DNA of 64,000 nt from Stenopsyche tienmushanensis (lineage: Eukaryota; Arthropoda; Insecta; Trichoptera; Stenopsychidae). Shown piece by piece: positions 1 to 12,500 of this stretch. The notes beneath the pieces were generated by a model. It was not told the DNA's origin, searched no databases, and saw only the letters and a program-made list of their open reading frames with translations. The stretch covers positions 744,001 to 808,000 of the forward strand of contig WACJ01000058.1 of NCBI GenBank assembly GCA_008973525.1. Reading direction: 5' to 3'. Position numbers and translations under genes: made by a program. Each line of letters opens with the position of its first letter. Position 1 is the stretch's first letter.

Positions 1-97
1 AACACGGTGTAGAAGGCAATGGGTAACCACCACATTATATCCTTTCCTAGTAAGATCTCCTACGTCCAATGATTTGGATATGGCACATTAAGAAGAA
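1..97 (+). repeat. SINE-like dispersed repeat, copy at window edge
   Basis: This stretch contains the conserved core of a repeat found at least seven times in the window: GAAGGCAATGGGTAACCACC, then a CCTTTCCTAGTAAGATC block, then a GGATATGGCACATTAA tail. It matches the copy at 36265-36360 almost base for base across the core. The 5' part is cut off by the window edge. No coding capacity is seen. A tRNA-derived or LINE-tail SINE is the likeliest class, but no database comparison was possible. Confidence 0.7.
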
Positions 98-3000
98 TCT
101 AAAAAGACTATCGAATAATCAAAAAAATTACACAAACTTCCTAAACTATCCAAATCTATTAATTGTTAGTCTCGGTAACTAAACAAAAAGTAGTACCCAT
201 AAAATGCCCAAACTCTTATTCCTCGACACACACTAACAGATATGCTGGTTGACTTTACCTAGGAAATTTATTTGAATGTAGTTTAGTTTATATCAAATCT
301 TCTCTTGAAAGGTTTTTTCTCTCTTCTATGTTTTCCCCCTGTCGCTAAATTAATACACTCATAAAGTATACTTGCAGCCTAGTTGATATATTTTGATATT
401 TGATATAGTGATTGCTAGATTTAAGTATTAATGTATTCTGTAAAACTATTCTCAATAAAGGATTATTATGTATGCACATGGAACGCTTCTATGATGCAAA
501 TTTGATATGCGATTTGATATTTCTGATTGATTCATTCTAAAATCCAGTTCACTTCTTCAATACGAAAAAGATTTGATACTAAATTTAACATTAATGATTA
601 CAAATAAATCCGACAGATTCATAATGATTTAAAAAATTTGCAATTAAATTTATTGTTATTTTAAGCATATTAAATATACATAATCTATTGAAAATAAAAT
701 AAAAATTTAGCTTGTTTTATGGGTTTATTGAATTTAGGATGCATAAATAAATTGTATGCCATTAAATGTTAACATGTTATTTTTCTATAAATAATTGTCA
801 TTTTAACAATATCAAAATTACTATAAAAACATATTTCTATCATCCATCTAATAATGGCTTGTAGATGATTAAAAAAATACTTGGAAAATATATTCAATTT
901 TCTTATAGAAATAAATTGTCTTGGTTGATGTAAAAAATAATTATAAACAAGTAGATCATAAGTGTATGGGGTGCTTTCTAGTGTCCAGCTGCTCGAATGA
1001 AGAGCTATACATGTGTGCTGGCGGGGGGTGGGGGGAGTCAGAGAGAGACAGAAACAGCGTCTAGCCAATCAGCGTCCGTCATGCGAAGAGAGTGGGGGCG
1101 ATAGGGACCGAATTTCAGTACACTTGTAATAAGAACTCATAATTCTAATTAGATTTTTTGCTTGTGCGAATCTGCGTCCAAGATTACAATCCAATAATTG
1201 TCTGACTAGACTTTATGTATATACATTCCATAGCGCCGTAGCCAATCCTATTAATTTAAATCTAATTTATTTTTAACACGCAACCAGAGCCTCTCAATTA
1301 ATCAAAAAAAAATGTAATCAATCAAAAATTCGAGAATTCCGAATATAATTAAATACGGCGATCCGATGGACTCAAATTCTGCATTTATTAATCTTGATAT
1401 AATTACATTATGGCACAGCAGTGGCGTAGTCATCCCGATCGTACGTATTTATCATCGTTACGGCGTCCCGTAATGTTTATTTGCAAAATATTACATTAGG
1501 ATGAAAAATAATGTAGTTTACATGGACGGAGCGAGATTGGTTGTGTGTGTTTACTCCACTTTGTCGGTACATTTCGAGCTGATTTAGTATTTAATGGTGG
1601 AAGCTAGAGTAGAGATGGTGAATAAACCACAGGCAAAGTGGCACTAAATGTCAGACCACTTAGCTATAAATTCTAAGAAATTGCCCTTTTGTTAATATCT
1701 ACAAAATATATCCTGCGCTAAAACGAGCCATCGTGTGCTTAGTTTTAATAAAAACAGAGCTACGCTGTGTGAAAGTTTTCAAATTTCCGACAAAATTTAT
1801 GAACAACCCCTTGGGCTTTTACGAAAACCGCAAACAAAAACATCACTACATCGAACGATTCGAATGTATTGTATTTGAGCTTCGATTGTAAACATCAACG
1901 GTCAATTATGTAATTAAAAGCTCTGATAATATCGTTATTTTATGCTGGATTAAATCTACTGAAGATTGCATACTAAATGTTATGGATGTATAAGATGTGA
2001 TTTTTAAATCTAATCATTTGGTTTGTTGATTTCCAATATGGAATAATATTTGAAATATGTTATAAGACTAAAATTTGATAGAAAAAACTATCAAATGGGA
2101 TTACGTTAAGTATAATATCAATCGATTTGATGCAATTAAGATCATTTTATGATAAGGTATATTTTCTATGATGGATTGATTTAAATTGTATTCAGATTTG
2201 GAATTTACAAAGCTGTTAATATTGATGATAAAATCATTGAAATCAATGCAAATTTGCTATTTAATGAGAGTTTTTATCCTATTATGGATTCAAAAAATAT
2301 GGACGTGTCTGTTTGTATTCTGCGATGCATTTTGTTCAAAAATCGTTTAATTCGCATTGTAAATTAATAAAATAAATTGATCGGTTTGATGGACATAAAT
2401 GCGTCTCACATTTTGACATTCACTTTCTTAATTGCATAATGAAAGCGCATTGATTGTGATTCGATTTGGCCGCATTAAAAAGCGCGATTGCTGATAATTC
2501 CACTAATTTCGCCAAAATTCCGGATCGTAATTAAATTTATTAAATATTTACTTACGAGCGCTTTCCTTTGTGCCGAGCGTACAAAAGAGCTGGCAACTGT
2601 TTTGCGCTGAAAGCTATTTGCTGACATAATTTGCCACGGTGAAAATTTAGACATAATTAGTTTGTAACAAATTGTGCACGGCTCGGGCAATTAGCCGCTC
2701 ACTGCGAGCTATACTTAAGGGCGAAAATTGAATATCATAGAGGGTGGCTGTTGGGGCGTTTAATAAGCAATCACGGCGTTGTTTACGGGTAAGTCAATGT
2801 CGGAATCATTAGCATGAAACGCGTTTTAGCGTCACGATTTTACTTGATTACATAAGAAAACAATCGAAGGTTGTAAAGCATAATCTTGTAACGGATTACT
2901 GTTTACCCGCCGGGTTAATTCCGTCATTTGACTTCCGATTTGATTTTTTTTCAACCCCTACGATGGGGGGGCGTTGACTCCGATTGGTGTCATTCATACA

Positions 3001-3391
3001 AAAAAAAAACACACACACTGTATAAAACCCACATCAGTTGTCTTTGTATTTTTGTATGACATATCAGTTCGCGAGGAAGATCATTATTACAAGTACCGTA
3101 TGCAGTTATGAATAGAAACTCTTGAAACATTTTAATTAATATTTAATCCAGTTATATGGTCTTGATAGTCCTCGTTCAGGGGTTTTAAATTTGGGATCAC
3201 ATACAATAATTTTTCCCCCTAGCAGCCAATGCGGAAAATGCCTTTCTCGGTACAAGATGTTGAATGAGAGCCTATTGCAGCTATACTCCGTTTATGCAAA
3301 GATCAATTTCACAACATGATATTTTTAATTCAAAATATCATCATATTTATAAAGAGTAAGAAAAAAAATCATCAATTAAGTCAGCTTGTCG

Positions 3392-4100
3392 GTTTTCAAA
3401 ACCGGTTTTGAAAACTCGATTTTAAGGCAAAAATTGTGATATTCGAAAACCGGTTTTTTGATCCTGAAAATCCGGCTTTGAATATACAAATTAAATTTTC
3501 ATCTTCTAAGAATTTTGGACGCCTCAGCGTGACGTTGGTCTAGGTAAGAAAAGGTTCTTCTCAGAAGAGTTTATAACTATGTAGTTTTAAAATCTTTTTC
3601 GCAATTGATTCAAAACATGAAATTCGTAAAATGAGTAAAAACATATTAACAAGGATGTGTCCTAATCTTGCGGCAGAAATATATATTGAAGAGGAAGTCC
3701 ATTAATAAATTGCTTCAGGAACTGGTAAAAAAAGCCTAATGTCAAATCATTAAAAGCAAAATTTGCGCTAAAGTTTGGAAATATAATTCGAATGTTTAAA
3801 ATACATTTTATCCTACTTTAATACCCAGCAAAAGGGTGTTTTGATTATCGGGAAATATTGTCCCAAAAATAAGATAATTTTAAATTTGGCTTAAAAATGT
3901 TTGATGGCATGTACCAATTAGTGTATTTTTTAATTATTCTGGTGATTATTATATAGATGTAATACAATTGAAGCAAGTCTGTGTAATGGATTTAATATTG
4001 AATAACATTAAAATAATCTTAAAACCGAAAACCGGTTGGAAACTGATTTCGATCGAAAACTTAAAACCGAAAACCGGTTTTATAGAATATCGGTTTTTAT
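3392..4100. repeat. Cluster of AACCGGTT palindromes (possible subterminal repeats or Grainyhead-type sites)
   Basis: Four exact AACCGGTT octamers occur at 3400-3407, 3448-3455, 4030-4037 and 4072-4079, each embedded in A-tracts and T-tracts as AAAACCGGTTTT-like units. They form two clusters of two, about 570 bp apart. Paired clusters of a short motif are typical of the subterminal regions of some non-autonomous DNA transposons. The same octamer is also the known optimum for Grainyhead (CP2-family) factors. No clear terminal inverted repeat or target duplication was found, so the class is open. Confidence 0.4.
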
Positions 4101-4239
4101 AATAATGTCATCGTCAAAATGATCGAAAAATCACCTTTAATCATGGATCAGAAATCAATAGATCGCCAAAATGACTGGTTGCTTGTTATAATAAAATTTG
4201 GGATAAAATACACAATATTTGTTCTTGTTCCTTCTTTTT

Positions 4240-4328
4240 AATGCAGGATATAGGCGATCTCCATAAGAGACTCTTATAGTGAAATAGTTTTCATATGCTG
4301 ATTTACATTTTTATATTCCACATGTGGT
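4240..4328 (-). repeat. SINE-like dispersed repeat, diverged minus-strand copy
   Basis: Read on the minus strand this carries ACATGTGGAA, then an AAAACTA block, then AAGAGTCTCTTATGGAGATC and GCCTATATCC. These are the same blocks in the same order as the copies at 36265-36360, 52475-52572 and 55988-56160. The final GATATGG tail is missing or diverged. Confidence 0.55.
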
Positions 4329-5813
4329 AAGGTGAATAAATATTGATAATTAAATAGGAATTATGATTGGAAAGAGTTAATCAATCGCCTTAGTATTTAA
4401 TTTTTCAGAACCAGAATATCAAGATAATTCTGGATTGAAACGAAATTTGTACGGTGATTTCGTTCTACGGTTTTCTAATAATTTGCTGCTTTTGGTTGCT
4501 ATTTTTAAATGATCATCATCGAACTGCCTAACGAAAAATTGCATTATATTTCCAAGTTAATAATGAAATTTAAATACATCAAAGCTCACTTAACATCGAG
4601 CATTTAGTGAAATACTTTCTGCATAGAACTGGTTATAAATTATTTGAAAATAGTTATTTACCTTTTGCCAAAATATTATTTTTGGTTGAAATACTTTAAA
4701 AGGGATTAAAAATATAAAATAGTATTATTTCGAGGAACGTTATCTAAAAAAAATTGGTAGTTAAATAGGAAAACGATGGCATCAGCATTCAATCTAAATC
4801 CACCAGCATTTCAAGTGCATATTTATGGTCTAAGGTTTTTTTAAAGCGATTTTCATTTGAAATAATAAAATATAATTTATTTTATTAGATAAATTCAACT
4901 TTTGTCTAAAAACATCAAAAATATTAACCCCATGTTGAAAAATGTATCCATGTTTATAAAATTTGAAATTGTAAAAATGTTATTTTTTCTAATTATGTCA
5001 GTTGTTCTTACAAAAAACACAGTTTAGTGGGATACAGAGGGTAGATGAGTAGTTATGAAATTTTAATTTGGTTCAGACTTTTGTGCGCGGGTGTGTGTTT
5101 GCGGACGGAAAAATGGCGGTGTGGCAACATGAAAAGGGGAAAAGAGGGCGTCGCGTGATGAAACCTGGAGGGTAGTAGAGAGGCAAGGAAGACCTTTCTA
5201 AAAGAAAAGCAGAGAGAAAGAATAGAAAGTTTTTAAAATAACTTCACTCTCGGAGAGGTTGGATGCGTACTGGTTCCATCTTGAAAACGACGATCGAAGC
5301 CATATTTCAGAGGTTTTATTTCGAGCTGACTACCCCGGGATTTTGCCAATAACCGCAAACATCTCGATAAACGAGGATAGTCTATCGAGTTTGATACGCA
5401 AAATAACAAGCCATTAACTCATTATGGACGCTGGAGTGCGTACCTAATTAAATCTGAATAATGCTTAATGAAGTTTCCCCATCAATATTCAGATAAACTG
5501 CTCAGATCATGCATAAATTTATACGGAGCGTTTATTTTCGCTGCCTACTTATATCATATAACGCCCATCCTGCAAAAAATGGGACGATATCCAACAGTTT
5601 TTGTGTTCATAATATTTATGAAATCGCTCAATGCCTCCATTTCCATAAAAGGAAGTGAGAAAGTATCGTATTACATCCCTCAAATTGCATTGTATTTCAT
5701 TTGGCAGCTACCATTCAAACGGAATATATTCATAAAATCTTTCATAACTACCCCATGTGCATATCAAAGCGTCAAATGCATGTTATTTCAATGTGGAAAT
5801 ATTTAGTAATTAC

Positions 5814-5937
5814 CTGGATTCTATCTTCGGGAAGGTCAGTCTTCAAACTCAGCATTTCTCTCGCATACACGTCAGGGTAATGAGCGTCCTTGAAAGCCTT
5901 CTCCAACTCATCCAGCTGGTATGAAGTGAAGATGGTC
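5814..5937 (-). CDS. Vsx homeobox gene, homeodomain exon (fourth coding exon found; partial gene)
   Basis: This 124-nt exon encodes homeodomain residues 6-46 of a Vsx/Chx10-type paired-like homeodomain: [15 protein letters not shown], then [19 protein letters not shown] and [17 protein letters not shown] is highly characteristic of VSX2/Chx10 and insect Vsx proteins, DNA-binding regulators of eye and neural identity that act in the nucleus. The acceptor is TTTGCGGCAG|G at 5938-5939 and the donor CAG|GTAATT at 5812-5813, both on the minus strand. The first base completes an arginine codon (AG|G) begun by the exon at 6098-6185. The exon ends after homeodomain residue 46, so W48, F49, N51 and R53 of the recognition helix must come from an exon beyond the left edge of the window. 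The open frame runs on about seven codons into the intron before a stop. The gene is Vsx with high confidence; Vsx2-like is more likely than Vsx1-like because of the DELEKAF...DVYAREM wording, but this was judged from memory. Confidence 0.95.
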
Positions 5938-6097
5938 CTGCCGCAAAGTGCAAAGCGCAAGGGTAGTCAAATGTGTACACATGTTTGATGACATATATAA
6001 TAAAGGAACACGTTTGGCACAATTTTAAATACATCGTCAATTATGGCAAATGGATGTTAATTTTTTAAAGGGCTAAATCTGTTAATGAATTACTCAC
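5938..6097 (-). other. Vsx short intron (160 bp)
   Basis: This intron has a GTGAGT donor at 6097 and an AG acceptor at 5938-5939. It splits the arginine codon at homeodomain residue 5. It is very short compared with the neighbouring introns of 3.3 kb and 36.7 kb, and the donor is close to consensus. Nothing else is seen in it. Confidence 0.85.
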
Positions 6098-6185
6098 CTA
6101 TGGCGCCTCTTTTTTTTCTTCTTTTTATTAAACCCTGTTATGCCATCGACGGTAAAATCTTTACTAGAATCCAACGGCGAAATCC
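6098..6185 (-). CDS. Vsx homeobox gene, basic pre-homeodomain exon
   Basis: This 88-nt exon reads I-S-P-L-D-S-S-K-D-F-T-V-D-G-I-T-G-F-N followed by six lysines and RRHR. The lysine run plus RRHR is the N-terminal arm of the homeodomain and a likely nuclear localisation signal; vertebrate VSX2 has the comparable KKRKKRRHR. The acceptor is TTTTGTTCATAG|GG and the donor CATAG|GTGAGT. It enters with two bases of a glycine codon and leaves with AG of an arginine codon, matching exons 9491-9562 and 5814-5937. The lysine tract is encoded by a nearly pure purine run on the minus strand (the T-rich run at about 6109-6125 on the plus strand), which could be slippage-prone. The exon is too short for an ORF caller, and a plus-strand open frame over it is a shadow. 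Confidence 0.93.
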
Positions 6186-9100
6186 CTATGAACAAAATAC
6201 ATTAAATATATTAAAAATGTTGTATTATCATACGAAAAAGCATTTAAAACACATTGAATTCCTTAATAATTAATGCTATAACGAATTTTGCTCACTTTAT
6301 AAGAGAGATTGTATTTAAAAAAAATTATAATATTTATACATCCAAATAATTGTCATTTCATCTTTTAAAGCCTAATTGATTGTCTTATATATTTTTTTTA
6401 AATATGTAGAAAAAAATTATGCGTTCAAATTTATTAAAGACATTTAACGAAATATGCCACTGAGTTTCATATATCACTACATCCTGGATTGAATTTCACC
6501 GATTTTCATATCAGAAATAATTAGATTTTTCATCGGAAAATTGGTACCCGTGGATCCTGACGTCATCCCCAAACCCTAACGAGCCCCTATCGCTCCACCG
6601 AGCCGTCGAAGGGTAATTTGTAAATCAGCGAGGAAATTTATCGTCTAATCACAAATGTGAATCCCCTTGAAGATCAGAAAAAATGATCACCGATCAGAAC
6701 CGGACAGATGTCGAGCGGCGAAATTGCCATTCTCGTTCCGGCAATAAGGGGAAGTACTCCGGGATAAAATCCGGTTTCGTCTGCTCTCTCTGCGTCTCGT
6801 ATAGCCCAAAGAAATCGAGTCGCAAATAAGTAGAGACATATTTGCATACGTACGTCGAGACCTCTTCAATGGCATGAAGCCGCCATTGGTGGATGGTAAT
6901 ACCTACCAATTTGGTAGAATTTCCGCTCAGAATAATTTTAAATTGCCAATTTTCGTGTAACGCTCGTTTCCTCCGGGAGCTTCCACTCGGATCCAAACAG
7001 ACATACAATTTGACGATGGTAAACGATGCTCGTAATGCGACGCTACCCCGAAATGTTATTTGGCTCCTTGTGAGGACGATGATACTGCGATCGATAGACG
7101 AAGCCATTCAAGATGTAACAGCTAGATGAGAATAACGGTTAATAATCTAAATTAACCCGATTGGCCAGAGCGAAAATACTTAAAATCCTATAAAAACATT
7201 GCTAAAAAATGGGCATGTATTCTTTGAAATCGATATTTAAATCCAAAATTGATAGACTTATTATGATTTTTTTTTCGTATGGGGTAAATTTGTATAGGAT
7301 ATAATATAATCTTAATCATGTTAAACATAATTTAAGGAAAAAATATTTAAAAATATCTAATGAATGAAACTTAATGTTCTAAATTCCATAGCAATGCATT
7401 AAATGCATATTTATTTTATAATATATTAAAATATTATAATAATTTCAAAGACAAGTATTTATCCTTTTTTTGTGTTATCAAGTTCTAAAATTAAATTATC
7501 AATCGTGTTCCTTAAAGCGGAGATTTTTAAATGGGAATATGTGAACTCCAATGGTTATATTGATTGATTGAAGGGATATGCCTGGCTTTAAATGCAAAAA
7601 AATCGTTAAATTAAGAAATTTGGTTGTTCTTGGATAACAACAGATTATCTTTTAATAGCTTAAGGATTTAAAAAGTCCTTTTAAATGTTTTTAAAAAAAT
7701 ACAGAATTTGATGTCCGCTTATTTTCATACGTTCCAATCAATGATGAAATTATAAAAAAACAACATAAGGACGACCTTCTTTGATCTTATCCAAAATTTA
7801 AATACAATCCCTGTTGTATAAATTGTATATTGAATATTATTGAGTTTATATAATTTTATTAAGATATAAAAATAAATACTTTTTATAATGTTTTTAACCT
7901 TTTAACTGCCAACGACGCACCGGTGCGTCGAATTTGTATGCGCTGATGAGTCATTGGCAGTTAAAAGGTTAAGAATGTGGTCAATAGCCACATTTCATAT
8001 AGATTTGAATTCAAAACCATTGAATTATAGATGCGCTTTGATAATATTAATAGTATTGACATTAGAGATTTTATATATTAAATTTGACAGACCGATGAAT
8101 ATATTTATTCCCGGTTTACAAAATGCAAATTCTCAAATTAGGGTTCAATATGAGATTGTAGGGGCAATTTGCGAATTGAATATTTTTTCCGAATAAGACA
8201 TCTCGCCCGAGGACGATCTTCCGCAAGGTAAGCAATCACCTCGTCGTCGACATCCTGTGGCAGGATCAATATCCGCGGGTAGAAATATTGATTTCGAATT
8301 TATGTCCTAGTCCCATTCGGCTGTCACGGTTGCGGGTCGGAAATCCAATATTGGATCTGTTCATTCGAGAGGAAGCTGACTCTATTAGGAGCTACTTCAC
8401 AAAGTAAAAGAATCTACCCGAGCCGCAAGCAATTTGCACGCCTCAATACAAATAAGCACAAAATGGGTATTTTGCGAATCAAATGACGGAAATACAGAAT
8501 AACGAACAAACAGACGTCGTGATTGACAATCACCGCTGCGGCGCCATTCAATCCCCGATTCCTTCTTTTTATTCTTTCGACGCCGAATCCATGGACGAAG
8601 CAGTTTGTGTGACTGTGCCGATTCAGCTGCTAACGTCGAAGATTGAATTTAATTCAGAAAAACATCCCTAAATTTAGCGGTTTGATTGCTATGTTGATGT
8701 TTAATAATTTATAAGCCATCATAAGCCATCGATCAAATCAACAAGCATTAACTATACATTGCATAGTTTAATTAATATAAAACAGAACTATTTGAGATTT
8801 AAAGTACTATGATCGGACTATCTGCCATCTCCAGGGTTTATTCATGTAGTGTTTAAATTAAATGGAATGATAAAATTGACCTTTAGGAAAGATTTTATCT
8901 GAGATTGTAGAGAACTTATGAGAACTATATTTATTACATTGGCATCATTTTAAGCATTATTTAATGCAATATGATTTATAGCAACCGATTTATTAGTTTT
9001 GTATATATTTCTTTCTTCTATAATATGCCGTGTCTTCTATAATATGATATTTAAATCTAGATTTTTGCTAGGTTGCTAGGCTAAAGATATTTTTAACCAC

Positions 9101-9490
9101 CCAATACAATGATGAATTTGATTTTTTTACTGGATGAATTAATTAGATTTAAAAAAAAGGATCCCATAGATTCCAAATACAAATGATATCATCTACATCT
9201 TAAAATAATATGAGTTCATGGGAACTATGATAATCGTTTCTGACTCACAACATGTTGCTTTTTAGTTGGGTTGTTTCCATTTAAATATATTGAATGATAC
9301 ATATTTGATATATTATGACCCTAAAAATCGACAAAAAATACATATAAAGTACGGAATATTCATACATTTACGACGAATCATTGCATTAATAAGCATCTGC
9401 CAATCATTGTTATAATGCTAGCACACTTTAATACAATATAAAATAAAATCAAAATAAATAAAAAACCTCATTGAGCAAAAAATAACATAC
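6186..9490 (-). other. Vsx intron (3.3 kb) with two GC-richer islands
   Basis: This is the intron between the 72-nt and 88-nt exons. It holds one palindromic MITE at 7898-7968. There are two islands less AT-rich than their surroundings, at about 6540-7140 and 8200-8680. The first contains overlapping open frames on both strands (a 137-codon minus frame and a 78-codon plus frame) with no recognisable domain, so I read it as a candidate regulatory block and not a gene. The rest is AT-rich with nothing recognised. Confidence 0.6.
7898..7968. mobile_element. 71-bp TTAA-flanked palindromic MITE (piggyBac-like ends)
   Basis: Perfect 15-bp terminal inverted repeats, CCTTTTAACTGCCAA at 7898-7912 and its complement at 7954-7968, are flanked by TTAA on both sides (7894-7897 and 7969-7972). 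TTAA target duplication is the signature of piggyBac and Kolobok elements. Inside the left end sits a perfect 18-bp palindrome, CGACGCACCGGTGCGTCG (7913-7930). No coding capacity is seen. The element is intronic within Vsx. Confidence 0.75.
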
Positions 9491-9562
9491 CTGAGTCGTC
9501 AAAAAGTCGTGAGTGTTGTTTGAGTATCGGGAGCAGAGATGTTCCAAGGTACCTGCTGTCCC
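9491..9562 (-). CDS. Vsx homeobox gene, 72-nt symmetric exon
   Basis: This exon reads D-S-R-Y-L-G-T-S-L-L-P-I-L-K-Q-H-S-R-L-F-D-D-S in the linker between the N-terminal octapeptide region and the homeodomain. The acceptor is CCTATACAG|GG and the donor CTCAG|GTATGT, both close to consensus on the minus strand. It begins with two bases and ends with one base of split glycine codons. This exactly matches the phase-1 end of the 46290-46644 exon (CCA G|) and the phase of the 6098-6185 exon (|GG ATT). Because its length is a multiple of three, it could be skipped without a frameshift. I do not recognise the peptide itself, so the call rests on splice sites, phase and position; a further exon in the 36.7 kb intron cannot be excluded. 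Confidence 0.78.
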
Positions 9563-12500
9563 CTGTATAGGAATATTTATATTCTGTTTAAAAATTTTGA
9601 TAACAATTTCATTAGAGATTAGGTTGTTATATTGATTTTTTGACGATTCAAAAGATATGCAATATATATAGAGTCGAGCCTACGTGCATAAATTCGGAGC
9701 ACAAGAACTCTCATCAAGTCAACCCTTTGGGTCCGAAGCAAATGTGGTGCCCGAAACAACCAATTTATACCGAACCGAACTTCACACTTTAATTTATTAA
9801 CCGACGTAATGTTTCCAAATTAAATGTTCAAATGCTGCTACTATGCGTAACCCTAACATTCGTATCGAAGACCCTCAAATGTTCACGCACACGAAGCATA
9901 TTTCTTATATAATAAAAATATCGTACAAAAAAATGATCACAATCATCAAGCTGATCAGTTAAAGTACGCCATTAGATCTTTTTTATATGTTTTCTAAACA
10001 TATTTTCAAGCCAATATGGTATTGTATTGTATTCTCTTTTAAGTCTGCTTGTTTTTAAAACCCAATAAATTGTGTATTTTTTAATATAAATAATGAGTAT
10101 ATGTTAGTATTTTTTAGCAAAAAAGATTCTTATTAAAGTAATATTGTGATCTACATCTCGTATTATAGAATGATCCATAAGTTAAAAAAGCTTTCGGAAG
10201 AAAGCATTAGCATATAGTAACTTTCATAAAAACAAAGATTATCATGGCAATATTAGTGCAGGCGAATACTTAAAATTAATAGCTCTTATAATTTCAATAA
10301 GTAGCTGTGGAAAAATAGCACAAATTTGATATAAAAGAAGGCTCTACATAAACAATAAAAGTTGAAAATTGGATCTATAATAAAATTTTGAGGATCAATC
10401 AGTTCAATTTAATTTTTATTACAATCAATATAGATCTTTTACAATCATGGTTTATTGATCCTCTGGATATTGGTATTCATTATTTTAGCTACATCACTGT
10501 TCAGAGAGATCAATAATTTACATAATAACCATCGAAATGTATTTCGACAAATTTAATCAAGCCTTGCCATTTAAATTGCAATTAATATCGATTAGAGTCA
10601 TGGGGATACATTTTTATTACTTAACTAAAAAAATGCTTTTAATGCGATTGTTCAATGTTGGAGGGCCTCGGCTCGCAAATGTGTTCGACTTTATCCCGTG
10701 GAGGGCTTGCCCTCAAAATTACACATCACCCCAAAGCTTAGGGGTTAATCGAAATTTCACTTTTTCACATATTATGAGGATTAGTGGCCTCTGTTCGAGC
10801 ATTTAGGTTACAACTTGCCATTTTATTGCTTACCCCTAGCATACCCATAGTCCGGCAAATGCCCTTTAATTTATTTAAATTAAATGTTTAATTCCCGCCT
10901 CGAACGAATAATGATTAATATCTGTTGATGGGCTCGATTTTGAATTAATATTGGATCGATAAACGCTGTATTATATGATCTCAATCATTCTTTCGGGCTG
11001 TTAAATCATACCGATTGATCCATTTAAGGCAAATATAATCGATAGTTTGAATAGATTCATCTAATAATGTTTCGCTTTTATTCGATGTATTTAAACAAAT
11101 ACTTAAAATGATTAAATCGAACAATTCCAACATATTTAGTGTAACGCGTCCAGGGAATTAAGCAGTGCCCCAAAGGGACTATACGCATGTTGCAACCCCT
11201 TTATGTTCCGTTTTAAGGGCAGTTGTATCCATTCACATATCAATCGGTACTTAGCGAAATTTAATTAAATCGCATTGTCCCACATATTGGACCGAAGCTG
11301 CATTCTAAAGGAGTGGTTTATCTCTCTAAAAAAATGGCCGGACAGTTTTGAAAGAAAACCGAGGTCGACGAAAATGGGGGAAAAATACGTTTCTCGAATA
11401 CGGCAGATATCCGTCTCCTCTCTATTCCCCCATCGGATAAAAGTGGAAAAAGAAACAAGAAAAGAGCACAGGGAGTCTATATTTTTAATACACTAAATAG
11501 GAGAAGACGGCGGGCCCGAATCACGATGTCAATAGTATCAGCTTTTCTTAAAGAAAGGAAAAAAATGTACTTCCGTGCCGGGAGACTATCCCTTGTGGTA
11601 AATTTTAAGTAAGCAAAAAATAAATGAAAAAGTTCTCTTCCCTATCCTGTGGGATGACAACGTTCTTCAATTTCTTAAGGGATAATTTATATTTAGGGGA
11701 TAAATTTCGGAAATTTATCCAGTAAGTGATCTTCTACTTTGCTGAATATAAAAGACATGGATGCTTTGTATATGAAGAAATGTATAATATAACATTTTTT
11801 TTTTTTTTTTTTATTAAATTAAAAATAATATTGAAGCAATTGCTGTCGATGATTCTGGATTCAAATTGATGCGACTGTACGTCTATCTGTATGATGACGA
11901 TCATCTCCCGTCTCGCTATCGATTTGCATATTTGAATCGAGGCGATTCCTCGAATGCTCGCAAAGCCTTTTTAGGTGGAGGCATTCGCAGCTCCGATCGG
12001 AACGCAGCCCTGTGGATTCACGTATGTAAAGCAGGGGTGTATGCACGTCCACGTGTGTAGTCATCACACACGTGTATACATGTTTCGTGTGTTGGTGGAA
12101 AGGGGAAGGGGGTTTGCGAAAGTCGTTCTAGCACCACAAATACAACGGAGGGATTCGTTCTGCAACCGGTAGAAGTCAGCCTATTAAATTGCTAAGGGGG
12201 TTCTATTGTACTGAGAGAACGAGTGTTGCTAAACGAGCAGTTATAAAAAAAAATCATAATAAATACGTATGATTTTCAAATAAGATACAGTTTCTAAGCA
12301 TGCGAACGAGACACATGCGAAATACTTATAGCCATGAACAATTTGTATTATGGCAATGTATATTAGCATAGATTGAGAAATCCATTAAAAATACTAATAA
12401 GCACCCATTTCTTGATTTGTATGACATATGGATGTGTGTATAATTACGCGTTTATTTGGAAAACCGCGTAATTCCAATACACGATGATAGTATTTAGCTT

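Larger units (their letters stand above)
98..5813. other. Part of the Vsx homeodomain intron (no exon found)
   Basis: This AT-rich stretch lies downstream (minus-strand sense) of the splice donor at 5813. I searched its minus strand by eye for the expected next exon (VWFQNRRAKWRK...) and did not see it, so the intron is at least 5.8 kb and runs off the left edge. Islands of higher GC at about 2.5-3.0 kb and 5.1-5.4 kb may be regulatory. Short open frames here show no recognisable protein and are treated as chance. Confidence 0.6.

Noticed and set aside
1..5813. Search for the VWFQNRR exon and CVC domain of Vsx
   Set aside because: Nothing matching was seen on the minus strand; a plus-strand TGGTTCCATCTTGAAAACG near 5270 is in the wrong orientation and does not continue as a homeodomain.
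6694..7107. 137-codon minus-strand frame inside a Vsx intron
   Set aside because: No domain or family resemblance, an opposing open frame covers part of it, and no splice linkage to the Vsx frame was found.
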